A DNA stretch of 64,000 nt from an uncultured Selenomonadaceae bacterium (GTDB taxonomy: Bacteria; Bacillota; Negativicutes; Selenomonadales; Selenomonadaceae): NCBI GenBank assembly GCA_905234175.1, contig CAJOGX010000013.1, positions 1-64,000 on the forward strand, in the 5' to 3' direction. This document shows, piece after piece, positions 25,271 through 34,236 of the stretch. A program made the position numbers and the translations under genes. The notes beneath the pieces were generated by a model. The model saw only the letters and a list, made by a program, of their open reading frames with translations. It was not told the DNA's origin and did not search any database. The number at the start of each line of letters is the position of its first letter. Positions within the stretch are counted from its first letter, which is position 1.

Positions 25271-25892
25271 CGAATTGCGCGCGTTCAAGGTGCGCCGTGC
25301 TATTCACCAGGTCAACCGTGAAAGCTCCGTCGTCCACGCGCAGAATGTTCACCGCCGTGTTGAACTGACTTATCGCCCATATTTTCCGAAGTGGAATATC
25401 CAAAATTGCACACAGAATCGCGCGGTTAATAGCGCCGTGCGCGCCTATGATTATTTGAGAATTTTCGTCGTTCGCATGAGCGGCGATTATTTTTTTCAGC
25501 CCGACCATCGCGCGCGCCTGCAGTTCGGCAAAAGTTTCGCCGTTGGGAATTTTCAGCTCATCTGGACGTTTGAAAAATTTCTCAACGTTTTCCGGCTCCG
25601 TCTTTTGCAGGTTGTCAAAATTGTTGCCTTCCCAGTCGCCAAAACTGACTTCGCGCAGTTCCGGCACCAGCTGCACGCTCAGACCAAATTTCTCTGCCAG
25701 AATTTCAGCCGTCATCTTTGCGCGCTTCAAGTCGCTCGAATAAACCGCGTCAACTTTTTCAAACGGGCAGAACTCCGCCAGAATCTTAGCCTGCTCAATC
25801 CCCGTCGGCGAAAGTTCAATATCCGAGCGCCCCTGAATTTTCCCGCTCGCGTTCCAGTAAGTCTCGCCGTGCCGCACCAGCATAATTTTCAT
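25248..25892 (-). CDS. cobC: Histidine phosphatase, probable alpha-ribazole-5'-phosphate phosphatase
   Basis: 214-residue member of the phosphoglycerate-mutase-like histidine phosphatase family. The phospho-His motif is LVRHGET at 5-11, the second Arg is in [11 protein letters not shown], the Glu in [10 protein letters not shown] and the second His in [11 protein letters not shown]. This pattern fits CobC, which removes the phosphate from alpha-ribazole phosphate in B12 lower-ligand assembly. The assignment rests on the four-base overlap with cobD and on pduX just upstream; other small-molecule phosphatases share the fold. Its 3' end overlaps infB by 23 bases. Confidence 0.75.
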   Translation of the reverse strand: MKIMLVRHGETYWNASGKIQGRSDIELSPTGIEQAKILAEFCPFEKVDAVYSSDLKRAKMTAEILAEKFGLSVQLVPELREVSFGDWEGNNFDNLQKTEPENVEKFFKRPDELKIPNGETFAELQARAMVGLKKIIAAHANDENSQIIIGAHGAINRAILCAILDIPLRKIWAISQFNTAVNILRVDDGAFTVDLVNSTAHLERAQFVSRQSWS

Positions 25893-26902
25893 AAAATCGC
25901 CTCCAAATTTTCAATTAGCCGTAAATTTTCCGCCCGCGACCGCACTGCAACTCGCAAAAATTTTTCGCCCAGCCCTGCGAAATTCGCGCAGTTCCGCACC
26001 AGAATTTTCCGCCGCCGCAGCTCTTCCAAAACTTCCTGCGCCCGCTCCAGCCGTATCAGTACAAAGTTCGCCGCGCCGCCAGATACTTCGACGCCCGCCA
26101 AACTTTTCAGCCGCGCTACAAAAAATTCCCGCTCAGCCGACAGCCACGAGCGCGTTGCCTGCAAATATTCTTCGTCTGACAAAGCCGCCACGCCAGCTTT
26201 CTGCGCGAGGAAGTTCACGTTCCAAACGTCTTTCGCCAGATTCAGCCGCCGCGCCAGTTTTTCCGCTGCGACCGCAAAGCCCAGCCGCAAGCCTGGTATC
26301 GCGAAAATTTTCGTCAGCGACTGCACCACCGAAATTTTTTCCGAGACTATTCCGCGCGCCGATTCTAATGACAAAAAGTCTATGAACGATTCGTCGATTA
26401 GCACGCAGGATTTTTCCGACAGCCGTTCTATTTCCGCCAGCGTCGGCAGCGTCCCCGTCGGGTTGTTCGGCCGCCCAATTATTATACAGTCTGCCGCCGG
26501 AATTTTTTCCACGTCCAGCGCGAAATTTTCCTCCGCCCGCAGGTAAAAATATTCCACGTTGGAATTTGCGGCGCGCGCGGCTTGTTCGTATTCCGAAAAG
26601 CTCGGCACTGGAATTAAAACTTTGCGCGGACGCGTCACATTCAGATACAAATAAAAAAATTCTGCCGCGCCGTTCAGCAGAACAAGATTTTCGGGACGAA
26701 CTTTGTAGCGGGAGCAAATCGCATTTTTCAGCTCAGCGGCGGCGGGGTCGGGGTAGTTGACGACGCCAGCCAGATTTTCAATCAGCGCCGCGCGAACTTT
26801 TTCCGACAAGCCCAGAGGATTGATATTCGCGCTGAAGTCGAGCCAGTCGCCAATTTTGCCAGCCGCGTCGTAAACCTTCCCGCCGTGCTCAAATTTCTCC
26901 AT
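25889..26902 (-). CDS. cobD: Threonine-phosphate decarboxylase (CobD-type)
   Basis: PLP enzyme, fold type I, that decarboxylates L-threonine phosphate to (R)-1-aminopropan-2-yl phosphate, the linker between corrin ring and lower ligand of B12. 337 residues: HGGKV at 6-10, DFSANINPLG near 22-31, GRPNNPTGT near 143-151, LIDESFIDF near 168-176, PLP Lys198 in QSLTKIFAIPGLRLGF and the C-terminal Arg in FLRVAVR. Histidinol-phosphate aminotransferase is a close relative, but the N-terminal HGG and ANINPLG favour CobD, as does the context. ATG at 26902 has GGCGGTGG before it; it overlaps pduX by 14 bases. Confidence 0.88.
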   Translation of the reverse strand: MEKFEHGGKVYDAAGKIGDWLDFSANINPLGLSEKVRAALIENLAGVVNYPDPAAAELKNAICSRYKVRPENLVLLNGAAEFFYLYLNVTRPRKVLIPVPSFSEYEQAARAANSNVEYFYLRAEENFALDVEKIPAADCIIIGRPNNPTGTLPTLAEIERLSEKSCVLIDESFIDFLSLESARGIVSEKISVVQSLTKIFAIPGLRLGFAVAAEKLARRLNLAKDVWNVNFLAQKAGVAALSDEEYLQATRSWLSAEREFFVARLKSLAGVEVSGGAANFVLIRLERAQEVLEELRRRKILVRNCANFAGLGEKFLRVAVRSRAENLRLIENLEAIL

Positions 26903-27677
26903 AAAAACCACCGCCAGTCAGCCGCGTCTTAGCGAAAAATTTTATGAACTCAAACCTGCGCGCAATTTCTAAAATTTTAGCGTCAACCTCGGTGTCGCCC
27001 GAACGAAAAAAAATCCCGATGACGGTGCCGGAATGCGCCGCGTTGACGGTGACCGCGCCCAGACTTTTCGCGAACGCCGTAACTTCCGGCAGATTTTTCT
27101 TGTAGAGAATTTGCTGGTTGGCGCGCGCAGATTCTTCGACGAGCTCAATGCTGAGATTTTCAGCCAGCGCCGGAATTTGAAAATTGCTCCGCCGGTTGAA
27201 CTTGAGCGTATCGACCTCGCCGCCGTAGTCGAAAATCGCCACGGTAAAATTTTCAGTGACGTTTATATTTTTGAGAAACTTGCCAGTGACTGGGTTCATC
27301 GCCACGACGCCGCTGAAGAAAATCCCGTCGGTAGGCTCAATCGATGCTGCCAGCTCCGAAATTTTTTCCGCCGAAAGTTCCCGCCCCAGCGCGAGCGATA
27401 CCGCCTTCGCAACCGCCGCCAAATCCGCTGACGAAGACGCCATTCCCTTGGCGCGCGGCAAATCTGAAGTCAATCGTACGCCAAAATTTTTCGGCAGGCT
27501 GAATTTTTCCAGTATGGTCAATGACTTTTCGCCCAATCCTGACACGCCGGTAAATTCGTCCGAGACCGTGACTGTGGTAAAAATTTCGACGGGGCAGGTT
27601 ATCAGCAGCGGTTCGCCGTGGAAAAATCCCTGCACGAGTTCGCCACACGAGCCTGGAACTTTAAGCGTCACCTTCAT
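26889..27677 (-). CDS. pduX: L-threonine kinase (PduX-type, GHMP family)
   Basis: Makes L-threonine phosphate from threonine and ATP, the substrate for CobD in B12 assembly and salvage. 262 residues: N-terminal VPGSCGELVQGF, the GHMP ATP loop PRAKGMASSSADLAA near 74-88, EPTDGIFFSG and the C-terminal VNAAHSGTVIGIFF, all usual for PduX. ATG at 27677 overlaps the stop of the upstream kinase gene by 17 bases and has no clear ribosome binding site, so it is probably translated by coupling. Confidence 0.87.
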   Translation of the reverse strand: MKVTLKVPGSCGELVQGFFHGEPLLITCPVEIFTTVTVSDEFTGVSGLGEKSLTILEKFSLPKNFGVRLTSDLPRAKGMASSSADLAAVAKAVSLALGRELSAEKISELAASIEPTDGIFFSGVVAMNPVTGKFLKNINVTENFTVAIFDYGGEVDTLKFNRRSNFQIPALAENLSIELVEESARANQQILYKKNLPEVTAFAKSLGAVTVNAAHSGTVIGIFFRSGDTEVDAKILEIARRFEFIKFFAKTRLTGGGFYGEI

Positions 27678-28467
27678 AGGGCTCAAAAACTACGGCGTCA
27701 AAATTTTCTTCTTCGTCGTCAATCTTCAAGTAGTCGCCGTCAGCCTGAAGTTCCCAGGTTTCGTTGGCGCGCGCCGAATTTTCCAGCACGCGAATGACAT
27801 TTTTGCTGTCGCTGTTGACGTAGAAATTTTCGGCTTCCTCGCGCGTGAGCCCGCTCCTCTGCTTGCGGGAAATCAACCGTTCCTTGAGAAGCTCAGGCGC
27901 GGCTTTGACGAAAACCGTGTAGTCCGCCAGCACGCGAATATTCGTCCAGCGCGGCTCGTCAAGGAGTAAATAATTTCCCTCAACCAGAACGATATTATCT
28001 TCCACGCTGATAGCGTCGTGAACTACGTCGTGAATCAGCCTGTCGTAAGTGTTCCAGTTGGTGCCCTCCTGCCGGACTTCGCGGAGCTTGAGCTGCATTG
28101 CGTCAACGTCAAAAGTTTCGGGCGCGCCTTTGATGTCGTTCATGAGAATTTCCACGCCGTCGCGCTGAATTTTGTTCGCCTTGAGGTACGCTGAATCGTA
28201 GTGAAAGCCGTCCATGCCGAGCGCACGAATTTTTGTGAGCATTGAATCTTCGCGGCTGAGCTTTTCCAGAAACTGCGCGAGAGTAGTTTTACCGGCGGCG
28301 GGCGACGCGGCGAGGTACGCAACAATTTTCCTGTCCATCATTCCCTGAAGTTCGGTGAGCCTGCGCAGGAACGGTTTGAAAATATTGTCAACGGCGTCGC
28401 GGCTGAATTTGGCGTCGAGTTCGAGCCCGTTGATATTCAAATTGCAATTAACCCAAAACTTTTCCAT
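27661..28467 (-). CDS. P-loop kinase of the uridine kinase/phosphoribulokinase superfamily
   Basis: 268 residues, probable small-molecule kinase. Walker A is AASPAAGKTT at 53-62, followed by an Asp-containing ALGMDGFHYDSAYL and the long helical part NIVLVEGNYLLLDEPRWTNI (base and substrate region), then ERLISRKQRSGLTREEAE for the lid. The family contains pantothenate, uridine and fructose kinases; which substrate applies here is unclear. It is translationally coupled to pduX and thus sits at the head of the pduX-cobD-cobC set. Start: ATG at 28467 behind GGAAAGGATT; a longer frame to 28824 runs through hairpins and is rejected. Confidence 0.7.
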   Translation of the reverse strand: MEKFWVNCNLNINGLELDAKFSRDAVDNIFKPFLRRLTELQGMMDRKIVAYLAASPAAGKTTLAQFLEKLSREDSMLTKIRALGMDGFHYDSAYLKANKIQRDGVEILMNDIKGAPETFDVDAMQLKLREVRQEGTNWNTYDRLIHDVVHDAISVEDNIVLVEGNYLLLDEPRWTNIRVLADYTVFVKAAPELLKERLISRKQRSGLTREEAENFYVNSDSKNVIRVLENSARANETWELQADGDYLKIDDEEENFDAVVFEPYEGDA

Positions 28468-28516
28468 TATATCATTAATCCTTTCCGAGCATAAATGAAA
28501 AGCACGCGCACAGAGA

Positions 28517-28536
28517 GGCCGCCATGGACGGCGGCC
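28517..28536. repeat. Inverted repeat between the histidine kinase and the P-loop kinase genes
   Basis: GGCCGCC, six-base loop, GGCGGCC: a perfect seven-pair palindrome without a T-run, in the 157-base spacer. Could be a protein site or an RNA structure. Confidence 0.45.
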
Positions 28537-28587
28537 GCCCGCGTCATGAGCGTGATGCGAAATGCAGCGGGCAGTTTTTCTTTGCAA

Positions 28588-28616
28588 GGCGTTTCTTTTT
28601 CGCAAAAAGAAATGCC
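28588..28616. repeat. Long inverted repeat after the hybrid histidine kinase
   Basis: Thirteen-pair stem (GGCGTTTCTTTTT with AAAAAGAAATGCC, one GT pair) around a three-base loop CGC, nine bases beyond the kinase stop on the minus strand. No T-run follows, but the stem itself contains T5, so it may still slow or end transcription, or stabilise the 3' end. Confidence 0.6.
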
Positions 28617-28624
28617 GTGATACT

Positions 28625-31600
28625 TTAGCCAGCCAGCAGATTAGCGAGAGTTTCCCAGTCGGGCTTGGAAACCGCAGTTTTAATCTGAGAAAATTTATCG
28701 CGCTGATTTTCGGGAATGCGGTAATCGGCGAGCGAATCCAGCACGAACATGGCGGTATCGTAATCAAAACCGGCGGCGGCTTCGTTGAGCGCTTCGTAGG
28801 CTTCGGCAAGCGCGTCGTCGTCAATCAGCGGCTTATCAGAATCGTCTTCCTCCGGCTGAATGAGCGGCGCAAGCTTATCAGCGAAACTGATATAAAGTTC
28901 GAGCATACCGTCAGTGGAATCTTTAATCTCGTTGATATAACCGGCAATACCTGCGTCTTCGAGGCGGCGGGCGCGGTCAGAAAGTTCGTTGGCGCCAATG
29001 ACGCGGGCGGAACTTTTGAGCGCGTGGACTTTCGTGGTGTAATTTTTCCAGTCGCTGAGCTTGTAGAAATTTGCAATTTCCTTAGCGCCGCTGGTCACGG
29101 ACTGCGCGAAAACCGTCAGCGCGTCAAGGTACGAATCAACGTCGCCGCAATTTTTCAAGCCGTCTTCAGTGTTAATCCCGCAGACATTTTTGAGCCAGTC
29201 TGGCAGAGATTTTTCGGGCGCGTCGTCAACTTCCTCGTCAGAATCTTCGTCGATGCAGTGAACTTTTTCCCTTGGCAAATAGTCGATTATCATTTCTTCC
29301 AATTTGGCGCTGTCAATCGGCTTGGTGAGGTAATCCTGAAAACCGGCGTCGATATAAATCTGGCGGGCGCCGCTAATCGCGTTGGCGGTCAGCGAAATCA
29401 CCGGCGTATTCTGATTTAGATTGTCCGGCATAGCTTTCATGCGCTGGAGCGTCTCGATACCGTCAATCCCAGGCATTCTGTGATCGAGGAAAATAATATC
29501 GTAGACGTTTTTGGTGACGAGGTTCAGGCATTCGTAGCCGCTGTCCGCCGTGTCGATTTTAATTTTCGTCTGCTTGAGCAGGCCCTTAACAACCGTCAGA
29601 TTCATAACGGTATCGTCGACGACGAGAATTTTTACGTCGGGCGCGGTAAATTTTTCGCGGTACTTTTTGTGCTGGCTGAGCGCGTGCCGGTAGCTTTCCT
29701 CAAAATCGCCAATCGGGTGCCAGTTCATAACCTTCTGTTCAAGTTCAAAACTGAACTCGGAGCCTTCGCCGTAGACGCTTTGAACTTCGAGCTGGCTGCC
29801 CATCATTTCCAAAAGGCGCTGCGTGATATTCATACCGAGGCCGGTGCCTTCAATCGTGCGGTTGCGCTTCTCTTCGATTCGCTCAAAGGCGCTGTAAAGT
29901 TTTTTCAAATCTTCCTTTTTAATGCCAATGCCGGTATCCTTGACGCTGACGCAAATTTTAGCGGTATCGTCGGAAATTTTTTTGCTTCTTACGGTGAGCG
30001 TGACGGAACCTTTTTCTGTGTACTTGACGGCATTGGTTAAAATGTTTGTGACTATTTGCTTGAACCGAATTTCGTCGCCGTAGAGGTCGCTGGGCAGGCT
30101 CCATTCAGCGTTGACGCGAAATTCCAGCCCTTTCTTTTCAGCGCGCGCCTGAATCATATTGACGAGGTCGTTCAAAAGGGAGCTGAGCGCGTATTCTACT
30201 GGGATAATTTCCATTTTGCCGGCTTCGATTTTGCTAAAGTCCAAAATGTCATTGACTATACCGAGGAGCGTGTTACCGGCGGTGCGGATATTTTCGGCGT
30301 ATTCGAGAATCTGGGCGTCGGAACTTTCGCGGAGAATCATTTCGTTCATGCCGAGGATAGCGTTAATCGGCGTGCGAATTTCGTGGGACATATTGGAAAG
30401 GAACTGGGACTTGGATTTATTGGCGGCGTCGGCGGCCTGCGCGGCTTCGCGGTAGTTGCGGTTGATTTCCTTCAAATCGTTGGTGGTTGCTGCCAGAAAG
30501 GCGGCGAGGCGTTTGGCGAGCGGCATGGCTGCCGGAGTTTTGTCAACTTTTTCATTGCGGCGGCGCCATCTGGAATAACACCTGCACGCTTCGCCTTCGC
30601 GGAACCCGACGGCCAAAAGCGACGTGGCGAGCTGTCCGCCTTTGCGCTGGTACTTGTAAATTTCGCTGCCGCCGAAACAGTAAGCTGCCTGCGGAACTAT
30701 GCGCAGAAAATCTTTCATTTCGCGGCTGGCGTCAACGTCAAGGAACATCGTCCGCGCGCCGCAAATGTAAGCGAAAAATCCCTGCGGCTCAAACTTTCTC
30801 ATGCGTTCGCTGGACTCCCAGGTTTCCGCCAGAATATCTTCGGGGTTGCCGTAACTCAGACGAATTTTCTCGCCCTTGCGCACGTCGCCGGTCATGTACA
30901 GCCTGCCTTCGCTGTCGTAAACCGCCGCCACGCGCGACGCCGGTAAGCCGCCACGGTCAACTATGAAAGGGAAAGCGAAGACGTTGAACAGCAGAAATTC
31001 ATTCAGCTCGACGTTCAGATATTTTTTATAAACGTCGACAGCGGGCGCGTCGTCGATTTTTACGAGACCGTTGACGCCTAGCGTTTCGGTTATTGTCATT
31101 TCCTTGCCGAGCGGTTTCCAGCCGAAATTGTATTCCGTCGTGATATTCAAATCCTCGCCGCTGTAGGCAACGACGATAATTCCTTCGGGGTGGATGCGCC
31201 GCCCCATGACGTACTGGATAATATTTTCGCGTCCCAGAGATTTAATCGCCGATTCGCTTTCGCTGGTAAATTCCTTCTTTGAATCCACCGCGCCGGCTTC
31301 CGCGCCGAAAAATGGAACTTCCTCAAGCCCGACGGTAACTTTGTCAATGAACATCGCAACGCGTTCCTTGGCGCTGGCGAAAAGCACTTCGACGCCCTTA
31401 AGGTTGGGAATTTTTCTAAGCTGGCGGTTCAAATCTATCGTCATCACCATGAAATTATCGACTTCACTGCCGACAATTTCAAAAATTTTTACGTCAGTCG
31501 ACTCGAAGTAAAGGCAGCTGACAACCGCGTAATCTTTGTGGAAAAAGCTCATTCGCTCCAGCCACTTCGCGTCAGCTTTCTTGTTGTCAATACTTTTCGC

Positions 31601-31816
31601 GACGAAACCGCTCATCGATATACCGACGATTTTGTCATTGGGAAAATTTTCCCGCATAAGTCCGTTTAAATCGTAAATGTCCGCTGTAACAATCTGCGAA
31701 GTCAGCACTTTAAATAAAACCTGGCGCGCGTTATGATAATCCTCGCTGGTTTTGACTTCGTGCAGGAATTTCAAAAAACTCTCGCGGTTCTCGATTCGGT
31801 AGGTAACCTGTTTCAA
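28625..31816 (-). CDS. Cytoplasmic FIST-domain hybrid histidine kinase with receiver and HPt domains
   Basis: 1063-residue signalling protein without membrane segments. Order: FIST sensor (about 40-400, FIST_N then FIST_C, proposed to bind small ligands), coiled linker, HisKA with NMSHEIRTP (His478), HATPase with NILTNAVKY, DTGIGI and GTGLGM, receiver with VVDDT, FLDHRMPG (Asp778) and TKP, then HPt with HALKSSARVIGA (His931) and a helical acidic tail. All phosphorelay residues are intact. Start: GTG at 31825 lies inside the AAGGAG site, so the TTG at 31816, eight bases beyond it, is used. It is divergently transcribed from the EAL gene 136 bases away. No downstream DNA-binding regulator is seen in the window, so the HPt output partner is unknown. 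Confidence 0.92.
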   Translation of the reverse strand: MKQVTYRIENRESFLKFLHEVKTSEDYHNARQVLFKVLTSQIVTADIYDLNGLMRENFPNDKIVGISMSGFVAKSIDNKKADAKWLERMSFFHKDYAVVSCLYFESTDVKIFEIVGSEVDNFMVMTIDLNRQLRKIPNLKGVEVLFASAKERVAMFIDKVTVGLEEVPFFGAEAGAVDSKKEFTSESESAIKSLGRENIIQYVMGRRIHPEGIIVVAYSGEDLNITTEYNFGWKPLGKEMTITETLGVNGLVKIDDAPAVDVYKKYLNVELNEFLLFNVFAFPFIVDRGGLPASRVAAVYDSEGRLYMTGDVRKGEKIRLSYGNPEDILAETWESSERMRKFEPQGFFAYICGARTMFLDVDASREMKDFLRIVPQAAYCFGGSEIYKYQRKGGQLATSLLAVGFREGEACRCYSRWRRRNEKVDKTPAAMPLAKRLAAFLAATTNDLKEINRNYREAAQAADAANKSKSQFLSNMSHEIRTPINAILGMNEMILRESSDAQILEYAENIRTAGNTLLGIVNDILDFSKIEAGKMEIIPVEYALSSLLNDLVNMIQARAEKKGLEFRVNAEWSLPSDLYGDEIRFKQIVTNILTNAVKYTEKGSVTLTVRSKKISDDTAKICVSVKDTGIGIKKEDLKKLYSAFERIEEKRNRTIEGTGLGMNITQRLLEMMGSQLEVQSVYGEGSEFSFELEQKVMNWHPIGDFEESYRHALSQHKKYREKFTAPDVKILVVDDTVMNLTVVKGLLKQTKIKIDTADSGYECLNLVTKNVYDIIFLDHRMPGIDGIETLQRMKAMPDNLNQNTPVISLTANAISGARQIYIDAGFQDYLTKPIDSAKLEEMIIDYLPREKVHCIDEDSDEEVDDAPEKSLPDWLKNVCGINTEDGLKNCGDVDSYLDALTVFAQSVTSGAKEIANFYKLSDWKNYTTKVHALKSSARVIGANELSDRARRLEDAGIAGYINEIKDSTDGMLELYISFADKLAPLIQPEEDDSDKPLIDDDALAEAYEALNEAAAGFDYDTAMFVLDSLADYRIPENQRDKFSQIKTAVSKPDWETLANLLAG

Positions 31817-31836
31817 ATTCTTCACTCCTTGCGGAA

Positions 31837-31845
31837 ATTATATCA
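31837..31845 (-). promoter_or_regulatory. Extended -10 promoter of the hybrid kinase
   Basis: Minus-strand TGA directly before TATAAT (31837-31842). The -35 position is poor. Confidence 0.5.
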
Positions 31846-31886
31846 TACGCCAAAAAAAATCGCCACTGGCGGCGCGCGGAAATGTA

Positions 31887-31915
31887 TTGTGAAATATTTT
31901 TGAACGTGTTAGAAT
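31887..31915 (+). promoter_or_regulatory. Promoter of the REC-GGDEF-EAL gene
   Basis: TTGTGA (31887-31892) and TAGAAT (31910-31915), spacer 17 bases, with a TGT extended -10; back to back with the kinase promoter. Confidence 0.65.
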
Positions 31916-31952
31916 TACGCTGAGAAATTTTTGTATGGAATGAGGCGGTGAC

Positions 31953-33659
31953 ATGGAGAAAGTTTTACCGGCGCTGATTCTGGCGGGCGCTGACGAAAAT
32001 ATTCGCGCTGACCTGGAAAATATTTTTTCGGACAAGTACACGATAGTTGAAGTTTGCAGCGAGGCGGAATGTCTGGACTTTATCGCGGGAAATTCCGTCA
32101 AAGTTGTAATAGTTGCGCTCTTCGCGCAGAATTTTGACGCCTTTGAGTTTATAAAAAATCTGGCGCAGAATGACAGGCTGAAGGAAATTCCAATCATGGC
32201 GATAATCGACCACGGCGACGACGAAGGCGCTTCGCGCGCGCTGGATTTGGGCGCAATGGAATTTTTTACCAGACCTCCCAGCCGAGCTATCGTCCGGCAC
32301 CGCGTCCACAATGTCCTTGCCCGCTACGAAAACCGCCGCCACCGCATGGAAAAAACCATCAAGGATAAATATCTCGCCGAGCTTCAAAATTATATTGAAA
32401 TTGATTCGCTCACCGGCCTTTACCGCCGCGACACTTTCTACAAAAAGGCCGCCGATTTAATGCACGCCAATCCCTACGTGACTTACGCGATAGTTTACCT
32501 TGACATCAGCTGTTTCAAGGTTATCAACGACCTGTTCCATATCGAAACCGGCAACCGCATTCTGAAGGCGACGGCGGAATATTTCAAGCGCGCGATTAAT
32601 CCGCAAATTGGTTTATGCAGCCGCGTCGAGGCCGACCATTTTATTTTGTGCATTCCGCAGGATACGCTGAACATTGACCGGCTTATCAGCGAGCTTGATA
32701 TTACGATTCACGTGCTGAATATCAGCCACAACATTTTATTTTACGCGGGAGTTTATATCGTCACGGACATTTCTCTCCCCGTCGACCAGATGTGCGACCG
32801 TGCGAGCATGGCGCTGAGGAAAATCAAAGGACATTACGTCACGCGCTACGCCTACTACGACGCCAGCCTCCGCGAACGCATGCTCAAGGAACAGATGATT
32901 GTTCGCGACATGGATTTCGCGCTGAAGGACAATCAGTTCACGATTTTTCTGCAGCCGATTTACAATTCGCAGACGCGGAAAATTGTCAGCGCGGAAGCAT
33001 TGGTGCGGTGGTTTCACCCCGAAAGCGGAATGATTTCGCCAGGATATTTCGTGCCGGTCTTCGAGCGCAACGGCTTTATCGTGCGGCTGGACAGATTTGT
33101 CTGGGAAGCGACGTGCAGATTTTTGCGCGGGCAGCTGGACGCCGGTAAGTCAGTCGTGCCGGTCTCGGTAAACGTTTCTCGGCTGAATTTTTACAGCTTC
33201 GACCTGGTGATTTTCCTGCTGAATCTGATAAAAAAATACAATATCGAGCCGTGGATGCTCAAGCTGGAAGTGACGGAAAGCGCGTACACGGACAACCCGC
33301 AGCAGCTGGCGTCGATAATCCGGCAGTTCAAGGAAATTGGATTTCCCGTGCTGATGGACGATTTCGGGTCGGGCTATTCGTCGCTGAACATGCTGAAAAA
33401 TTTGCAGTTCGACGTACTGAAAGTCGACATGGCGTTCGTGCGGGAAATTGAGCAGTCGGAGCGCGCGCGGAAAATTTTGCGCACGATAATCGAGCTGGCG
33501 GAGGAACTGGGAATGGGCGTCGTCACCGAGGGCGTAGAAACGCAAACGCAGTTGGACTACATTACCGAAATGGGCGACGTCGACATTCAGGGATATTATT
33601 TTTCAAAGCCGCTGCCGGTCGAAGATTTCAAAAAGCTGTTCGACAATCAAAATTCGTGA
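31953..33659 (+). CDS. Pseudo-receiver, degenerate GGDEF and intact EAL: probable c-di-GMP phosphodiesterase
   Basis: 568 residues. The receiver-like domain (1-125) has Ala55 where the phospho-acceptor Asp should be and TRPP instead of the conserved Lys-Pro, so it is probably not phosphorylated. The GGDEF domain (about 150-305) reads RVEADHF at 224-230 in place of RxGGDEF, so cyclase activity is unlikely. The EAL domain (about 320-560) keeps EALVRW at 348-353, NVSRLNF, LEVTES, MDDFGSGYSS, KVDMAFV and EGVET, all metal and catalytic residues. Expected reaction: hydrolysis of cyclic di-GMP to pGpG. ATG follows GAGGCGGTG. The degenerate domains may sense GTP or bind a partner such as the divergent kinase. 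Confidence 0.9.
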   Translation: MEKVLPALILAGADENIRADLENIFSDKYTIVEVCSEAECLDFIAGNSVKVVIVALFAQNFDAFEFIKNLAQNDRLKEIPIMAIIDHGDDEGASRALDLGAMEFFTRPPSRAIVRHRVHNVLARYENRRHRMEKTIKDKYLAELQNYIEIDSLTGLYRRDTFYKKAADLMHANPYVTYAIVYLDISCFKVINDLFHIETGNRILKATAEYFKRAINPQIGLCSRVEADHFILCIPQDTLNIDRLISELDITIHVLNISHNILFYAGVYIVTDISLPVDQMCDRASMALRKIKGHYVTRYAYYDASLRERMLKEQMIVRDMDFALKDNQFTIFLQPIYNSQTRKIVSAEALVRWFHPESGMISPGYFVPVFERNGFIVRLDRFVWEATCRFLRGQLDAGKSVVPVSVNVSRLNFYSFDLVIFLLNLIKKYNIEPWMLKLEVTESAYTDNPQQLASIIRQFKEIGFPVLMDDFGSGYSSLNMLKNLQFDVLKVDMAFVREIEQSERARKILRTIIELAEELGMGVVTEGVETQTQLDYITEMGDVDIQGYYFSKPLPVEDFKKLFDNQNS

Positions 33660-33661
33660 CG

Positions 33662-34159
33662 TTATTTTTTCCTGCGCTTTTTGGGCTTGGAAGATTTCGG
33701 CGAACGCGTGGCGCTGGCGATTTGCGATTTGACTTTTTCCTCCTGCTCCTTCTGCTTGTTGGTAGATTTTTTATCGCGCTGGATTCTGGCGTACTCGACG
33801 CCGAGGCTGGCGATTTTGTGCCGGACTGCCATTAAAGGATGGGACAGCAGCATTTTTTTCTGGCCGGATTTCATAATCGCGCGGAACTCTTTGGTAGGGA
33901 CTTCGCCGAAGCAGGGCGTTTCGCAGCCGTCGCAGATTGGCTTAGCGATACCGTAGGGGCAACGCTGAATTTTGAGCATGACGGTCGTCAAAAGCGCGGT
34001 GCATTTCGGGCAGAGCTTGCCGCCTTCGGTGCCGTGGTTGGCGTTGCAGTAGACGCCGAAAGTTTTGCGGATATTTTCGCGTTCCTTGGGGACGTTATTT
34101 TTCAGTTCAGGTTCCTTGCGCTTCGGCAGGATTTTTTTCAGTTTGTCTAGTATACCCAT
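33662..34159 (-). CDS. YgbA-like nitrosative-stress family protein with Lys-rich tail
   Basis: 165 residues. The middle matches the YgbA family (nitrous/nitric-oxide-stimulated small Cys-rich proteins): VYCNANHG, KLCPKCTALL, QRCPYGIAKPICDGC, then MLLSHPLMAVRHKI. Seven Cys in a conserved pattern suggest metal or iron-sulfur binding. The last 40 residues are Lys/Ser-rich and look disordered, an addition to the usual family length. Start ATG at 34159 behind AAAGGAG; a frame to 34219 would cover the promoter. Two bases separate its stop from the convergent EAL gene. Confidence 0.75.
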   Translation of the reverse strand: MGILDKLKKILPKRKEPELKNNVPKERENIRKTFGVYCNANHGTEGGKLCPKCTALLTTVMLKIQRCPYGIAKPICDGCETPCFGEVPTKEFRAIMKSGQKKMLLSHPLMAVRHKIASLGVEYARIQRDKKSTNKQKEQEEKVKSQIASATRSPKSSKPKKRRKK

Positions 34160-34190
34160 AGGGCAACTCCTTTCGAGTTTGACTGAGTAC

Positions 34191-34219
34191 ATTTTAAGCG
34201 TTGCGCGGAATAAAAGCAA
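34191..34219 (-). promoter_or_regulatory. Promoter of the YgbA-like gene
   Basis: Minus-strand TTGCTT (34214-34219) and TAAAAT (34191-34196), spacer 17 bases, 31 bases before the ATG. Confidence 0.6.
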
Positions 34220-34236
34220 GCGCGGAGGTTATCAAA

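Noticed and set aside
28467..28824. N-terminal extension of the P-loop kinase to 28824
   Set aside because: The extra part is Pro/Arg/Ser-rich nonsense running through palindromes and into the kinase gene; the ATG at 28467 fits the family.
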